NCBI RefSeq assembly: GCF_014842075.1
Contig: NZ_JACYVA010000004.1
Span: 248,001-312,000 of the forward strand
From: Sphingomonas sp. CFBP 13720
GTDB lineage: Bacteria; Pseudomonadota; Alphaproteobacteria; Sphingomonadales; Sphingomonadaceae
DNA length: 64,000 nucleotides
Direction: 5' to 3'
A program made the position numbers and the translations under genes. Positions 28,256 through 36,699 of this stretch are shown in pieces. Each line of letters starts with the position of its first letter. Position 1 is the stretch's first letter. The notes beneath the pieces were generated by a model. That model had not been told where the DNA came from. It saw nothing but the letters and a program-made list of their open reading frames with translations, and did no database searches.

Positions 28256-28651
28256 TTATGACGGGATGTGGATTCCGCACAGCTTGTTGCCGTCCGGGTC
28301 GCGGACATAGGCCAGATGGATGGTTCCCATCGCTGACTCACGCGGACCGGGTTCGTCCTCGATCGAGGTGCCGCCGTTGGCGACAGCGATATCATGGAAC
28401 AGTTCGACCTGTTCGGGCGAGTTGCACGAAAAAGCCACGGTGCCGCCATTGGCCACGGTGGCCGGTTCGTCGTTGATCGGCTGGGTAACGATGAAGTTCG
28501 TCCCGCCCTCATTGCGGTAGAACAGGCGGGTGTGACCGCTGCCGGCCATGTTCAGCGTCGCCTCTTCGGCTCCTAGGGCACCTAGCACTGCATTGTAGAA
28601 GCGCTTGGATCGCTCGATGTCGTTCGATCCTACCATCGTATGAAACAGCAA
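28256..28651 (-). CDS. VOC-family (glyoxalase/dioxygenase-fold) protein
   Basis: 131 residues. Two beta-alpha-beta-beta-beta halves: MLFHTMVGSNDIERSKRFYN to RLFYRNEGGTNFIV, and AFSCNSPEQVELFHDIAV to IHLAYVRDPDGNKLCGIH. His4 or His-type and Glu ligands at the usual places could bind a metal, but full glyoxalase I ligands are not all clear. Position after the old yellow enzyme gene recalls E. coli nemRA-gloA, where GloA removes methylglyoxal. Functional assignment as glyoxalase is inference. Confidence 0.85.
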   Translation of the reverse strand: MLFHTMVGSNDIERSKRFYNAVLGALGAEEATLNMAGSGHTRLFYRNEGGTNFIVTQPINDEPATVANGGTVAFSCNSPEQVELFHDIAVANGGTSIEDEPGPRESAMGTIHLAYVRDPDGNKLCGIHIPS

Positions 28652-28697
28652 ATTATCTCTCCTCGATTATACATGCAGGCGAACGCACGCCCTTGAA

Positions 28698-29810
28698 TTA
28701 CGGAAGCTCGATCCGCCCGTTCATTCCGGGCCAGTCCGAGTAGCCGACCGAGCCACCGCCATACCAATAGCGCTTCGGAGCCTCGGCAAGTGGGGCGCCG
28801 GTCCGCAGCCGCTCGACGAGATCGGGGTTGGCGAGGAAGGGCCGGCCGAAACTGAACAGATCGGCATCCCCGTCCGCCAGCGTCTTCTCGGCGAGATCGA
28901 GCGTATACTGGTTATTGGCGATATAGGCGCCCGAGAAGCGCTTGCGCAGCTCCTGAAAGTCGACGCCGTCCGGCACGTCGCGCGTCTGCTGGGTCACGCC
29001 TTCGATATCGTGAATGTATAACAGGCCGATCTCGGACAAGGCATCGACGAACGTGTCGAACGTGCGCCCGACCTGGCTGTCGAGCGGGGTCTTTCCGGGC
29101 TCGGTCGTTGCCGGCGAAATGCGAATGCCGACGCGATTTGCTCCCCAGACCTCGACCACGGCACGCACCACGTCGAGCGGAAAGTGGAGACGGTTCTCGA
29201 TCGAGCCGCCATAGGCATCGGTGCGCTGGTTGGTGCTGTCGCGGATGAACTGTTCGAGCAGGTAATTGTTCGCGGCATGCACTTCGACGCCATCGAACCC
29301 GGCTGCCTTGGCCTGTTCGGCGGCATGGCGGTAGTCCTCGACGATGGCGGGGACTTCGTCCGTTTCCAGCGCGCGCGGAACGACGAAATCCTTCATCCCG
29401 TCATTGGTGAACGCCTGCCCCTCCGCCGCGATCGCGGACGGCGCCACGGGAAGGGCGCCGCCATGAAGATCGGGATGCGAGATCCGGCCAGTATGCCAGA
29501 GCTGAAGGAAGATCCTGCCGCCACGCCGATGGACGGCTTCGACGATGGGCTTCCATGCCGCCACCTGCGCGTCCGACCAGATGCCGGGCGTCATCGCGTA
29601 ACCGCGCGCCTGGGACGAGATGTTCGTCGCTTCGGTGATGATAAGGCCGGCATCGGCGCGTTGTGCGTAATAGTCCGCGGCGAACGCCGGGGGGATACCT
29701 TCCTCGTTCGAGCGGCTGCGCGTGAGCGGTGCCATGACGATACGGTTCCGCAGTTGCAGATCACCGATCGTGACGGGTTGCAGGACGGGGCTGACAGGCA
29801 GATCGGCCAT
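28698..29810 (-). CDS. Alkene reductase, old yellow enzyme family
   Basis: 370 residues, FMN-dependent ene-reductase. The start MADLPVSPVLQPVTIGDLQL has a CGGAAG site; a longer open frame upstream runs into the promoter region. Motifs: NRIVMAPLTRSRSN (FMN binding), LWHTGRISHPDLHGG (active-site region), DGVEVHAANNYLLEQFI (the His-Ala-Ala-Asn pair that binds the substrate carbonyl), DAYGGSIENR, and a C-terminal LFSFGRPFLANPDLVERL phosphate site. Such enzymes reduce enones, quinones and nitro compounds. It lies between the GST gene and the VOC gene, in a TetR-controlled cluster. Confidence 0.95.
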   Translation of the reverse strand: MADLPVSPVLQPVTIGDLQLRNRIVMAPLTRSRSNEEGIPPAFAADYYAQRADAGLIITEATNISSQARGYAMTPGIWSDAQVAAWKPIVEAVHRRGGRIFLQLWHTGRISHPDLHGGALPVAPSAIAAEGQAFTNDGMKDFVVPRALETDEVPAIVEDYRHAAEQAKAAGFDGVEVHAANNYLLEQFIRDSTNQRTDAYGGSIENRLHFPLDVVRAVVEVWGANRVGIRISPATTEPGKTPLDSQVGRTFDTFVDALSEIGLLYIHDIEGVTQQTRDVPDGVDFQELRKRFSGAYIANNQYTLDLAEKTLADGDADLFSFGRPFLANPDLVERLRTGAPLAEAPKRYWYGGGSVGYSDWPGMNGRIELP

Positions 29811-29919
29811 GATATGATCTTCCGTAGGAGTAATAAGGGGCGAGGGCAGGCGGCTGTAACGCTCGGGCTGCCGTTTCACCCCCGACCGGCTTGAAACGAG
29901 CCAGGTAGCACGTTGGGTG

Positions 29920-30639
29920 CTACGGCCGGTTGTCCAGTTCTGGCACGCCGCTGCTCCGATCCCCATAGGCGGCGAGGAATGTCGGGCGGCGCTGCCACCG
30001 CTGCCAGAACGCATCGATATGTTCGTAGCGCTCGTCGAGCGGCATGGCGTTCACCTCGAACTTGGAGAACGCGATCGCCGTCGCCAGCGTGATGTCGGAG
30101 AAGGTTGGCTCGTCACCGCCAAGCAGCCAGTCGCGGCCATCGGCGAGGTGCCGGTCCACCAGCGAGGTATGCGCCAGCGCTTCCTTGCGGCAATGCTCGC
30201 CCCAAGCAGCGTTCGCCGTCAGTTCGAGCTTGGGACCGAGCCCCTGATGCAGGACATGGAACGTGGTGGTGATGCGGTAAAGGATGTGCACCCAGACGCG
30301 GTTGTCCCACATCGCGTCCAGGCCTTGTTCCTCCGGGGTCTCGCCCATGATCCGGCGACCTGGAAACGCCTGGTCAAGATAACGGACGACGGCCGCGGTT
30401 TCCGAGATGAAGCTACCGTCGGCAAGCTGGAGTGTCGGGGTCTCGCCCCAGGGATTCATCTTGAGATGCTTCCACTGCCGCTGCTCGCCGACCGGTGACA
30501 TGTCGTAGACCTGCTCGTCAAAGCGATCGGCGATGCCCTTTTCGTGTAGAAAGATGCGCAGGCGCTGCGGGTTGGGGAAGGCAGAGGGGGAGGTGAACAG
30601 GCGAAGCTTTGGGCTTTCAGGCGATGTCTGATCGGTCAT
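29920..30639 (-). CDS. Glutathione S-transferase
   Basis: 239 residues with N-terminal thioredoxin-like domain (LRLFTSPSAFPNPQRLRIFL, NPWGETPTLQLADGSFISET including the glutathione-binding Glu-Ser/Thr position) and a C-terminal helical domain (GLGPKLELTANAAWGEH, FLAAYGDRSS). First gene of the detoxification cluster, its start is 102 bases from the divergent tetR start with two operator-like dyads between. Predicted to conjugate glutathione to electrophiles. The catalytic residue cannot be assigned with certainty. Confidence 0.88.
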   Translation of the reverse strand: MTDQTSPESPKLRLFTSPSAFPNPQRLRIFLHEKGIADRFDEQVYDMSPVGEQRQWKHLKMNPWGETPTLQLADGSFISETAAVVRYLDQAFPGRRIMGETPEEQGLDAMWDNRVWVHILYRITTTFHVLHQGLGPKLELTANAAWGEHCRKEALAHTSLVDRHLADGRDWLLGGDEPTFSDITLATAIAFSKFEVNAMPLDERYEHIDAFWQRWQRRPTFLAAYGDRSSGVPELDNRP

Positions 30640-30648
30640 GAGGCGTCC

Positions 30649-30666
30649 CTACCAAGTGATTGGTAG
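30649..30666. promoter_or_regulatory. Operator-like dyad 1 between GST and tetR
   Basis: CTACCAA at 30649-30655 and TTGGTAG at 30660-30666, a perfect 7-bp inverted repeat with a 4-base centre, 10 bases upstream of the GST start codon. Its half-site reappears in dyad 2, as expected for a repressor operator. Confidence 0.7.
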
Positions 30667-30707
30667 TCACTCAGTTGGGCGGTTGCTTCCTGATGGTCAA
30701 CCCCTAT

Positions 30708-30720
30708 CTACCAATTGGTC
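30708..30720. promoter_or_regulatory. Operator-like dyad 2 in front of tetR
   Basis: CTACCAATTGGTC contains the perfect 10-bp palindrome ACCAATTGGT (30710-30719) and the same CTACCAA half-site as dyad 1, 22 bases before the tetR ATG. The arms sit closer together than in dyad 1. Confidence 0.55.
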
Positions 30721-30742
30721 GGTTGGCGGAGTAGGCGGGGCG

Positions 30743-31309
30743 ATGGCAGTGTCGAATTCTAGAGAGGCAGTGCTCGCCGCGGCAAGGCGAAGCGCCATGG
30801 CGCGCGGCTATAACGGCCTGAACTTTCGCGACATCGCCGCCGAGGTCGGGATCAAGGCACCGAGCATTCATCATCATTTCGCGACGAAGGCCGATCTCGG
30901 TGCGGCGGTAGCGCGACGCTATTGGGAGGATACGGTCAAGCAGTTGGTGGTGATTTCGGATGAGGCATCAGAGCCTCTTGGTGCGCTTCGCCGCTATCCA
31001 GGAATTTTCCGCACGTCGTTGTCGAACGACAACCGCATCTGCCTGTCGAGCTTCATGGCGGCGGAATATGACGACCTTCCGGACGAGGTAAAAGTCGAGG
31101 TCCAGAGCTTCGCTGACGTCAACGTTGACTGGTTGAGCAAACTCCTCGTCGACGCAAACGTTGTCGGACCAGGCGAAAGCAGGAACAGGGCAAGGGCGAT
31201 CTATGCGGCCGTCTCCGGCGCGCAGCTATTCGCAAGGGGCCGTGCGGATATCGCGCTCTTCGACACGATGATCGACAGCTACCGCGCGGCCGGGCTTCTG
31301 CCAGCCTGA
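30743..31309 (+). CDS. TetR-family repressor of the detoxification locus
   Basis: 188 residues. N-terminal helix-turn-helix: REAVLAAARRSAMARGYNG, FRDIAAEVGIKAPSIHHHF, then KADLGAAVARRYWED, a normal TetR domain. The C-terminal ligand domain includes NDNRICLSSFMAAEYDDLP with a Cys (ICLSS) that could be an electrophile sensor as in NemR, though this is a guess. The ATG at 30743 is preferred to an upstream start in the operator region. Divergent from GST, old yellow enzyme and VOC genes, which matches regulation of electrophile or quinone detoxification. Confidence 0.9.
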   Translation: MAVSNSREAVLAAARRSAMARGYNGLNFRDIAAEVGIKAPSIHHHFATKADLGAAVARRYWEDTVKQLVVISDEASEPLGALRRYPGIFRTSLSNDNRICLSSFMAAEYDDLPDEVKVEVQSFADVNVDWLSKLLVDANVVGPGESRNRARAIYAAVSGAQLFARGRADIALFDTMIDSYRAAGLLPA

Positions 31310-31310
31310 T

Positions 31311-31348
31311 GGTCCTGCTGCTGCTCGGGTCCGCTATCCCGCAGGACC
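31311..31348 (+). terminator. Weak hairpin after tetR
   Basis: GGTCCTGC (31311-31318) and GCAGGACC (31341-31348), 22-base loop, right after the tetR stop. No T-run. A terminator role is possible; the long loop makes it weak. Confidence 0.35.
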
Positions 31349-31473
31349 GATCACATGGCGAGAAGTCTGCATTTCGATGTCGGCCATGAGGCTGAACAAG
31401 TAGCAGGCGTTGGAGATCCGTAAGATAGGGTGAGCGCGACTGGTCTAAAAACACCATTCAAGACAATAAGCGA

Positions 31474-34062
31474 TTACCTGATCGCCATGTCGATCTGCCT
31501 TGAAACGTTACCGTCGCGTTCCAGCTCCGCCCATAGGAACAGCACGTGTCCGTCGCTCACTTCCTGCAGTCGCGCGCCGATGTTTTTCTTCTCGAGGTTT
31601 TCAGCGCTGTCTTTGCGGTCGGCGCCCTTGTATTCGATGATTAGCTTGCGACCGTCCTTCAATTCGGCGACGAAGTCGGGGTAGAAGAAGTCGGTCGCAG
31701 TCGGTAGCGCGTAGGACCACGCCGTGCGATCGACGTTTCGGACCCAGCGGTGAATGGCGGTGTGATCGTCGATTTGCACGGCGGCCATCCATTCCTCGCC
31801 ACCGTGCTTTAAGTCGCCAACTTGGGAGAAGAGGTGCTTCCTTGGCCGCCAAGGTCCGGAATATGGCGTTCGCGGGTCATAGCCAGCTTTGCTGAAGCTG
31901 AAACCGTTGTCACCCAGCGCCAATACGGGCGCGATGTCTCCTAGCAGTAGCTGAACGCCGCGTGCGCCCGCCTCATGGCGGAGCTGGCCCACCCGCGCCA
32001 TGATCGCGCGGCGAAGCGCGTATTTGCCGCGAACGAGTTGGGCGAGGGGGATGTGCTCGGCAACGCGCTCGACGACGCGGCGACAATATTCGAGAAAGAT
32101 GGGTTGGGCGACGTCCCGCTGGCGGGTCGTGCGATCGAGCCAGCGGGAGAGGGCCGCCACATCCCAATCAGTTGCGTCGTCCAGCGCCAGCTCGGCAGCA
32201 GCGTCGATGCGGGTATAGACGACCTGATCGCCGTCTACGTCCATCTCGAACGTGTCAGGCCGGTCGGTCAATGCGAAGCCGGGCAGGCTAGTGTCGACCG
32301 CCGCCAAGTTCCAGCCGCCTACGTCGACCAGCGTCTCGGGAAAGACGATCTCGAGTTGACCATCGCGCTCGATCGCGAGGCGGGGTAGCGTCAGCACCTC
32401 GCCCTGTTCGGCCGGCGACAGCGCCGCCGCGCGCTGAACGATGAACGCTTCGATCGCCGCCATGGGCGTCGTCTCGGACGCGCTGACCGCCGCTGCGACG
32501 TCGCGCAACACGGCGTCGGGCGCGGTGGTGTCGAACGTGATCGCGATGCCGCCCGCGCCATCGTCGGCAATGCGCGTTGCCGACACCATTTCGGGGGTCC
32601 AGCCACTCTGATCAGGGCGCTCCTGCACGCACAGCACCGGCAGTTCGGGGCGGGTGAACAGCGGTTGATCCCCGCACCAGTCGAACGTCTCTGGTTGCTC
32701 GACGATCGCTTCCAGCGCGGTCCGCTCGTCGAAGCCCATTTCAGTCAGGCGGTCCTTCAATCCCTCGGCCGCTTCGAAGAAATTGCGTTCGGACACATGG
32801 GCATAGGCGCGGTTCAGTTCCTCCGACGACCGGCGCGTCGCAAAGGGCATGCGCAGCACGCGGCCGAGCAACTGCTCCACCGCACCGCCGCTGCGGATGC
32901 TGGCGAGCGAGCAGAAGACATAGGCGAAGGAGCAGTCCCAACCTTCCTTTAGCGCGTCGACGGTAATGACGTGCTCGATGATGCAGGCGGGGTCGAAAAG
33001 GTCGATGCCGTCGAGCTCGCGCTGGTTGCCAGTCGCCACCGCGATCCGGTCCGAGGGGATGCGGCAATCCTCGATTAGGTGGCGCTTCACCACGTCGACC
33101 GTCGCCTCGGCCCCCTCGCGTGCGGGCTGCGCCTGATAGAGCGCAATGGGGCGAATGCCGCCGCCGTCCCGGGCGGCGATGCCCTCCAACCAGGCACGGT
33201 TATCAACCGCATGGGCGATGGCCGCCTGCCAGCTGCCGTGCTGCGACAGATGGATCGGCAGCTTGATCATGTCCGCCGCCTTCAGCTCGGCGGCGGTGGC
33301 AGAGACGATGACGTTCGAGCGCACCGGCGTGGCGGTGAACTCGACGACGGCGGCAGGCGCCAGACGGCCGAACGTTTCGCCGGACAGCGTCGAGGTGAAG
33401 TTGTGCGCTTCGTCGACAATCACCAACGGTCTGTGCAGTTTGAGCAGGTTCGCGAAGCTGGCGATCGGCGTGCCCCGGCGGGGGCCGTTGTCGTGCCGGG
33501 CAAGGTCGGATCCCGCCGGGAGCGCGGCGAAGTGGGGCTCAAGCTCCTCGTCGTCGCGATAGACGTTGCGGTCGGCGACGTTGTTGACGCGGAATGACTG
33601 GACGGTGGCGACGATTACGGTCGCGGCATCCGCCATATCCTGCGGACGAAGATGCCGCCGCTCGTCAATGCCGTAGATGCGCACCGCACCACCGAACTGC
33701 GCCTCCAGCGCCTGGCGATAGGGGTGACCGATCTTCTTAAGCGCACCCAGCGTCTGGTCGGCAATCGCGCTCGACGTGACCAGCCACAGGACTACCGGGT
33801 AGCGGCGCGCCAGATACGTATCACGCGCGATGCCAATCGCGTGAGCAGCGAGCAGCGTCTTGCCGCCGCCGGTTGGCAGGCGAAGACAACAATGGGGCAC
33901 GCCCAACAAACCTGCGAGTGGTCGATAGGCCGCGCCATATGCCCCAGGCTCGCCGACCGCGCAGGCGGCAGCATAAGCGGCCGCATGGTCGCGGATCGCC
34001 GCCTGGTCGAGAAAGGTGCGAAGTGCGTCGAGCGCCCGGCGCTGATAGTCCTTCAGTTCCAT
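31474..34062 (-). CDS. res: Type III restriction endonuclease subunit Res (helicase-nuclease)
   Basis: 862 residues. Superfamily 2 helicase: Walker A RLPTGGGKTLLAAH near residue 64, motif II LVIVDEAHNF, motif III-like VEFTATPVRS, and RVLRMPF of motif VI (QLLGRVLRMPF). The C-terminal PD-(D/E)XK nuclease shows FFYPDFVAELKDGRKLIIEYKG-type residues (Asp, then Glu-Tyr-Lys) near residue 800. It works with a Mod subunit to cut DNA at unmodified inverted sites. The ATG overlaps the mod stop by one base (TGATG), so the two genes are coupled. The gene itself looks intact. Confidence 0.92.
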   Translation of the reverse strand: MELKDYQRRALDALRTFLDQAAIRDHAAAYAAACAVGEPGAYGAAYRPLAGLLGVPHCCLRLPTGGGKTLLAAHAIGIARDTYLARRYPVVLWLVTSSAIADQTLGALKKIGHPYRQALEAQFGGAVRIYGIDERRHLRPQDMADAATVIVATVQSFRVNNVADRNVYRDDEELEPHFAALPAGSDLARHDNGPRRGTPIASFANLLKLHRPLVIVDEAHNFTSTLSGETFGRLAPAAVVEFTATPVRSNVIVSATAAELKAADMIKLPIHLSQHGSWQAAIAHAVDNRAWLEGIAARDGGGIRPIALYQAQPAREGAEATVDVVKRHLIEDCRIPSDRIAVATGNQRELDGIDLFDPACIIEHVITVDALKEGWDCSFAYVFCSLASIRSGGAVEQLLGRVLRMPFATRRSSEELNRAYAHVSERNFFEAAEGLKDRLTEMGFDERTALEAIVEQPETFDWCGDQPLFTRPELPVLCVQERPDQSGWTPEMVSATRIADDGAGGIAITFDTTAPDAVLRDVAAAVSASETTPMAAIEAFIVQRAAALSPAEQGEVLTLPRLAIERDGQLEIVFPETLVDVGGWNLAAVDTSLPGFALTDRPDTFEMDVDGDQVVYTRIDAAAELALDDATDWDVAALSRWLDRTTRQRDVAQPIFLEYCRRVVERVAEHIPLAQLVRGKYALRRAIMARVGQLRHEAGARGVQLLLGDIAPVLALGDNGFSFSKAGYDPRTPYSGPWRPRKHLFSQVGDLKHGGEEWMAAVQIDDHTAIHRWVRNVDRTAWSYALPTATDFFYPDFVAELKDGRKLIIEYKGADRKDSAENLEKKNIGARLQEVSDGHVLFLWAELERDGNVSRQIDMAIR

Positions 34063-35585
34063 CAGCGGGCCTTCACGTCATAGGGGGTCTGCTTGAAGAC
34101 GACCTGGGCTTCGGCCAGCCGCGCCGCGCCCAGCTTTGACCATTCGCCATAGACGGTCATCGGCCCGTCCCAGCCGCTTTCCACCCGCAGCCGCGCGAGC
34201 AGCGCGGCGGTCAGGACGTTGCCGCCGCTGACCGACCGGTCGCCGAGAATGCCGTTGTAGAGCAGCGCATAGGCCATGCCGTCATGCACCCCCAGCACGG
34301 GGGTATCGGCAGAACCGGTTAAGGGAGTTCCCGTCTCGCTGAACCAGACATGGGCGGCGAGCGTCGCGAAGCGGATGCCGTCGGCGATGTGTCCGTCCGC
34401 CTCGAACACCGGCGCGCCCAGCCGAAAATAGCGATAGCCGCCACCGCCGGTCCAGCCGACCGCTTCGGATATGCCACCCTGTTCGCCCGCGATCACCTTG
34501 TCGAGACGCGGCTTGCAATGTGTTTCGGCATGGTCGCCCATCTCGATCCCGATCCAGCGCCGGCCCATCTTGTGCGCCACCGCCGCCGTGGTGCCGGAGC
34601 CGAGAAAGCTGTCGAGCACGACTTCGCCGGGGTTAGAGGCTATGACGAGAATGCGCTCCATAAGCTTTTCCGGCTTCGGCGTCCCGAATACGGGGGCTTC
34701 ATTCAAGAGATCGCGCACTTCCGCTTTTGCCTGCGCATTTTGCCCAGCTTCTTCATGAAACCACATCGACGCAGGGACAACTCCTTGTTTGACTTCCGAC
34801 AGATAGCGCTTGATCCGCGGTATGGACGAACCATCACGCCCCCACCACACTCTTCCTTCGGAGTTGAGTCTGTCGAAATTCTCTTTTGATACACGCCAGT
34901 AAGTCCCGGCAGGTGGGCTAAAAACCTTACCAGAGGGAGAGAGGATTTCATAAGTTCCGGCACCGTAGAAGTTGCGAGCTTGAACGGCATTGGTCGTCCA
35001 CGGGCCGCGTATGTCTGAGTCGGGATTTGTGTAGCTGGCATTGAGTTCCTCTGATCGAGGTAGTAGGTTGATTTGCCAGTTGGTTGCATTCTTGGCATAG
35101 ACCATAATGTGGTCATGCATTTCAGAAAGATGCCGTGCGGAATTTTTTACAGTCTAGATTTTCTGCCAGACGACGTTTGACACAAAATTCCGCCGCCCAA
35201 ATACCTCATCCATCACAACCTTAAGGTAATGCCCCTCATTGTCGTCGATTGACACCCAGAGGCTGCCGTCTTCCGCCAGCAGTTCGCGTAACAGCACTAG
35301 GCGCGGATAGATCATCGCCAGCCACTGGCTGTGTTCCAGATTGTCGTCGTAATGCTCGAACGCCGACCGCGTATTATAGGGCGGGTCGATGTAGATGCAC
35401 TTCACCGCCGCCTTGTAATAGGGCAGCAGCGCCTTCAGCGCGTCGAGATTGTCGCCTTGGATGAGCATGTTGGCGGTGTCGGCATTGCCGCCGTTCAGCG
35501 CGGGCACCGCTTCCAGCAACCGATAGGGCACCGCCGCCGCCGCGCGCACATCCTCCCCGCGCGTCATCCAATCCAGTATCGGCAC
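34062..35585 (-). pseudogene. mod: Type III DNA methyltransferase Mod, split by an in-frame TAG
   Basis: A single frame from MPILDWMTRGEDVRAA (35585) to the stop at 34062 would give about 507 residues. N-terminal part: LIQGDNLDALKALLPYY and CIYIDPPYNTRSAFEHYD (catalytic DPPY, N6-adenine type). At 35156-35154 a TAG replaces a codon where relatives have Tyr: VVWQKI-stop-TVKNSARHLSE. The downstream half has PKPEKLMERILVIAS and LDSFLGSGTTAAVAHKMGRR (SAM-binding FxGxG). An internal ATG (35120) could restart translation, giving separate DPPY and FxGxG pieces. Bases about 34700-35225 are clearly less GC-rich than both flanks, which marks the target-recognition part as an exchanged cassette. Confidence 0.88.
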
Positions 35586-35744
35586 CTTGACCCCTACGCT
35601 TCAACGACTTGGGGCCGCTAGTAGCCTGTGGCGACGCGTGAGAGCAATGCGCGTGCTTCAGAGGTGACGATCCTACAAGGTTTCAAGACTCTGATCCGAA
35701 GGAAGAGGTCTGCTCATGGCTTTTCGATCGTTGTCACCATGCAT

Positions 35745-36674
35745 TTAGCTGGCAGGCGCTAGGAAGTAGACCGGAACGATCGGCAACCGGCGACGTGCCT
35801 GATCGGCGAGCTCGGAGTAATTCTCGACCCAAAGATCGAAGAATCGACGGGCATCGATCAGCGTCACTCTCCGCGTTTCCTGATTGCGGGCATAATCCTG
35901 CGCGTCTTTGGTGAAACCCGCCAAGCAGATATAAATGCCGACATCGCCGGGTGAAAGGGTCGCGAGGAACGACTTCAAGCCATCGCTATCGACCTTGGAT
36001 TGCCAGCGTTTAACCTGTGCCTTGATCCTCGGTCCGACAGTGGCGAGAGGGTCGGCAAAGGCAATGACGTCGACGCCATTGTCCTTGCCCGGCGGTGAAA
36101 CCCAGGACACGTGGTAGCCCATGCCCCTCAACAGATCGGCGACCATCTCCTGAAACTCGAAGGGGTCGCTCGAGTGCAGAAATTGCGAGATTTCGGTCCA
36201 GGCATGGTCTAGCGCCGCTTCTACAGTGACGCTGAGCTTCTCCGCAGCCTCTTCGATGGCTTCAGCCTCGGCTGCTTCACCGGGCAGCACCTCGGATGCA
36301 TCGCGCTGAGCCTTCCACGCGCCATAGAGGCGGCACGCTTCCTTGTAGAACGCTTCAGGGTCGACATAAGTCTTGTAGGCCTTTTGACCTATATCCGTGA
36401 CGCTCCAGACGCCGTTGCTCTTGTGCAGCCAACCCGCCTTCACGCAGTCGACGGTCGCGAAGCGCAGAATCTTTTCGAACCGTTCACCGCCTGAAGGGTA
36501 TTGCCCCTTCTCGAAAGCGGTGAGCGGTATCGAGGTGCGAACGGCCTTCATCGCTGCTCCGGCGGCCATGCCTTCGGGCTCAGCGATCAGTGCCTCGAAC
36601 AGCTTCGGAGAAACTCGCCCGTTCGTCGTCGCGTGATGTTTGCCATGGTTTCGCTTTGTATCCTTAGGCGTCAT
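35745..36674 (-). CDS. Mrr-family restriction endonuclease
   Basis: 309 residues. The N-terminal half is winged-helix-like (RFATVDCVKAGWLHKSNG, WSVTDIGQKAYKTY), the usual Mrr N domain. The C-terminal nuclease has FEFQEMVADLLRGMGYHV, DNGVDVIAFADP (catalytic Asp) and RIKAQVKRWQSKV (QxK motif), then a Ser/Gly loop. Mrr-type enzymes cut modified DNA or serve as solitary restriction effectors. Located between the type III mod gene and the integrase in the same orientation, in what looks like a defence island. Confidence 0.9.
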   Translation of the reverse strand: MTPKDTKRNHGKHHATTNGRVSPKLFEALIAEPEGMAAGAAMKAVRTSIPLTAFEKGQYPSGGERFEKILRFATVDCVKAGWLHKSNGVWSVTDIGQKAYKTYVDPEAFYKEACRLYGAWKAQRDASEVLPGEAAEAEAIEEAAEKLSVTVEAALDHAWTEISQFLHSSDPFEFQEMVADLLRGMGYHVSWVSPPGKDNGVDVIAFADPLATVGPRIKAQVKRWQSKVDSDGLKSFLATLSPGDVGIYICLAGFTKDAQDYARNQETRRVTLIDARRFFDLWVENYSELADQARRRLPIVPVYFLAPAS

Positions 36675-36699
36675 TTTGCTGACGGCTACGTGTCATCGT

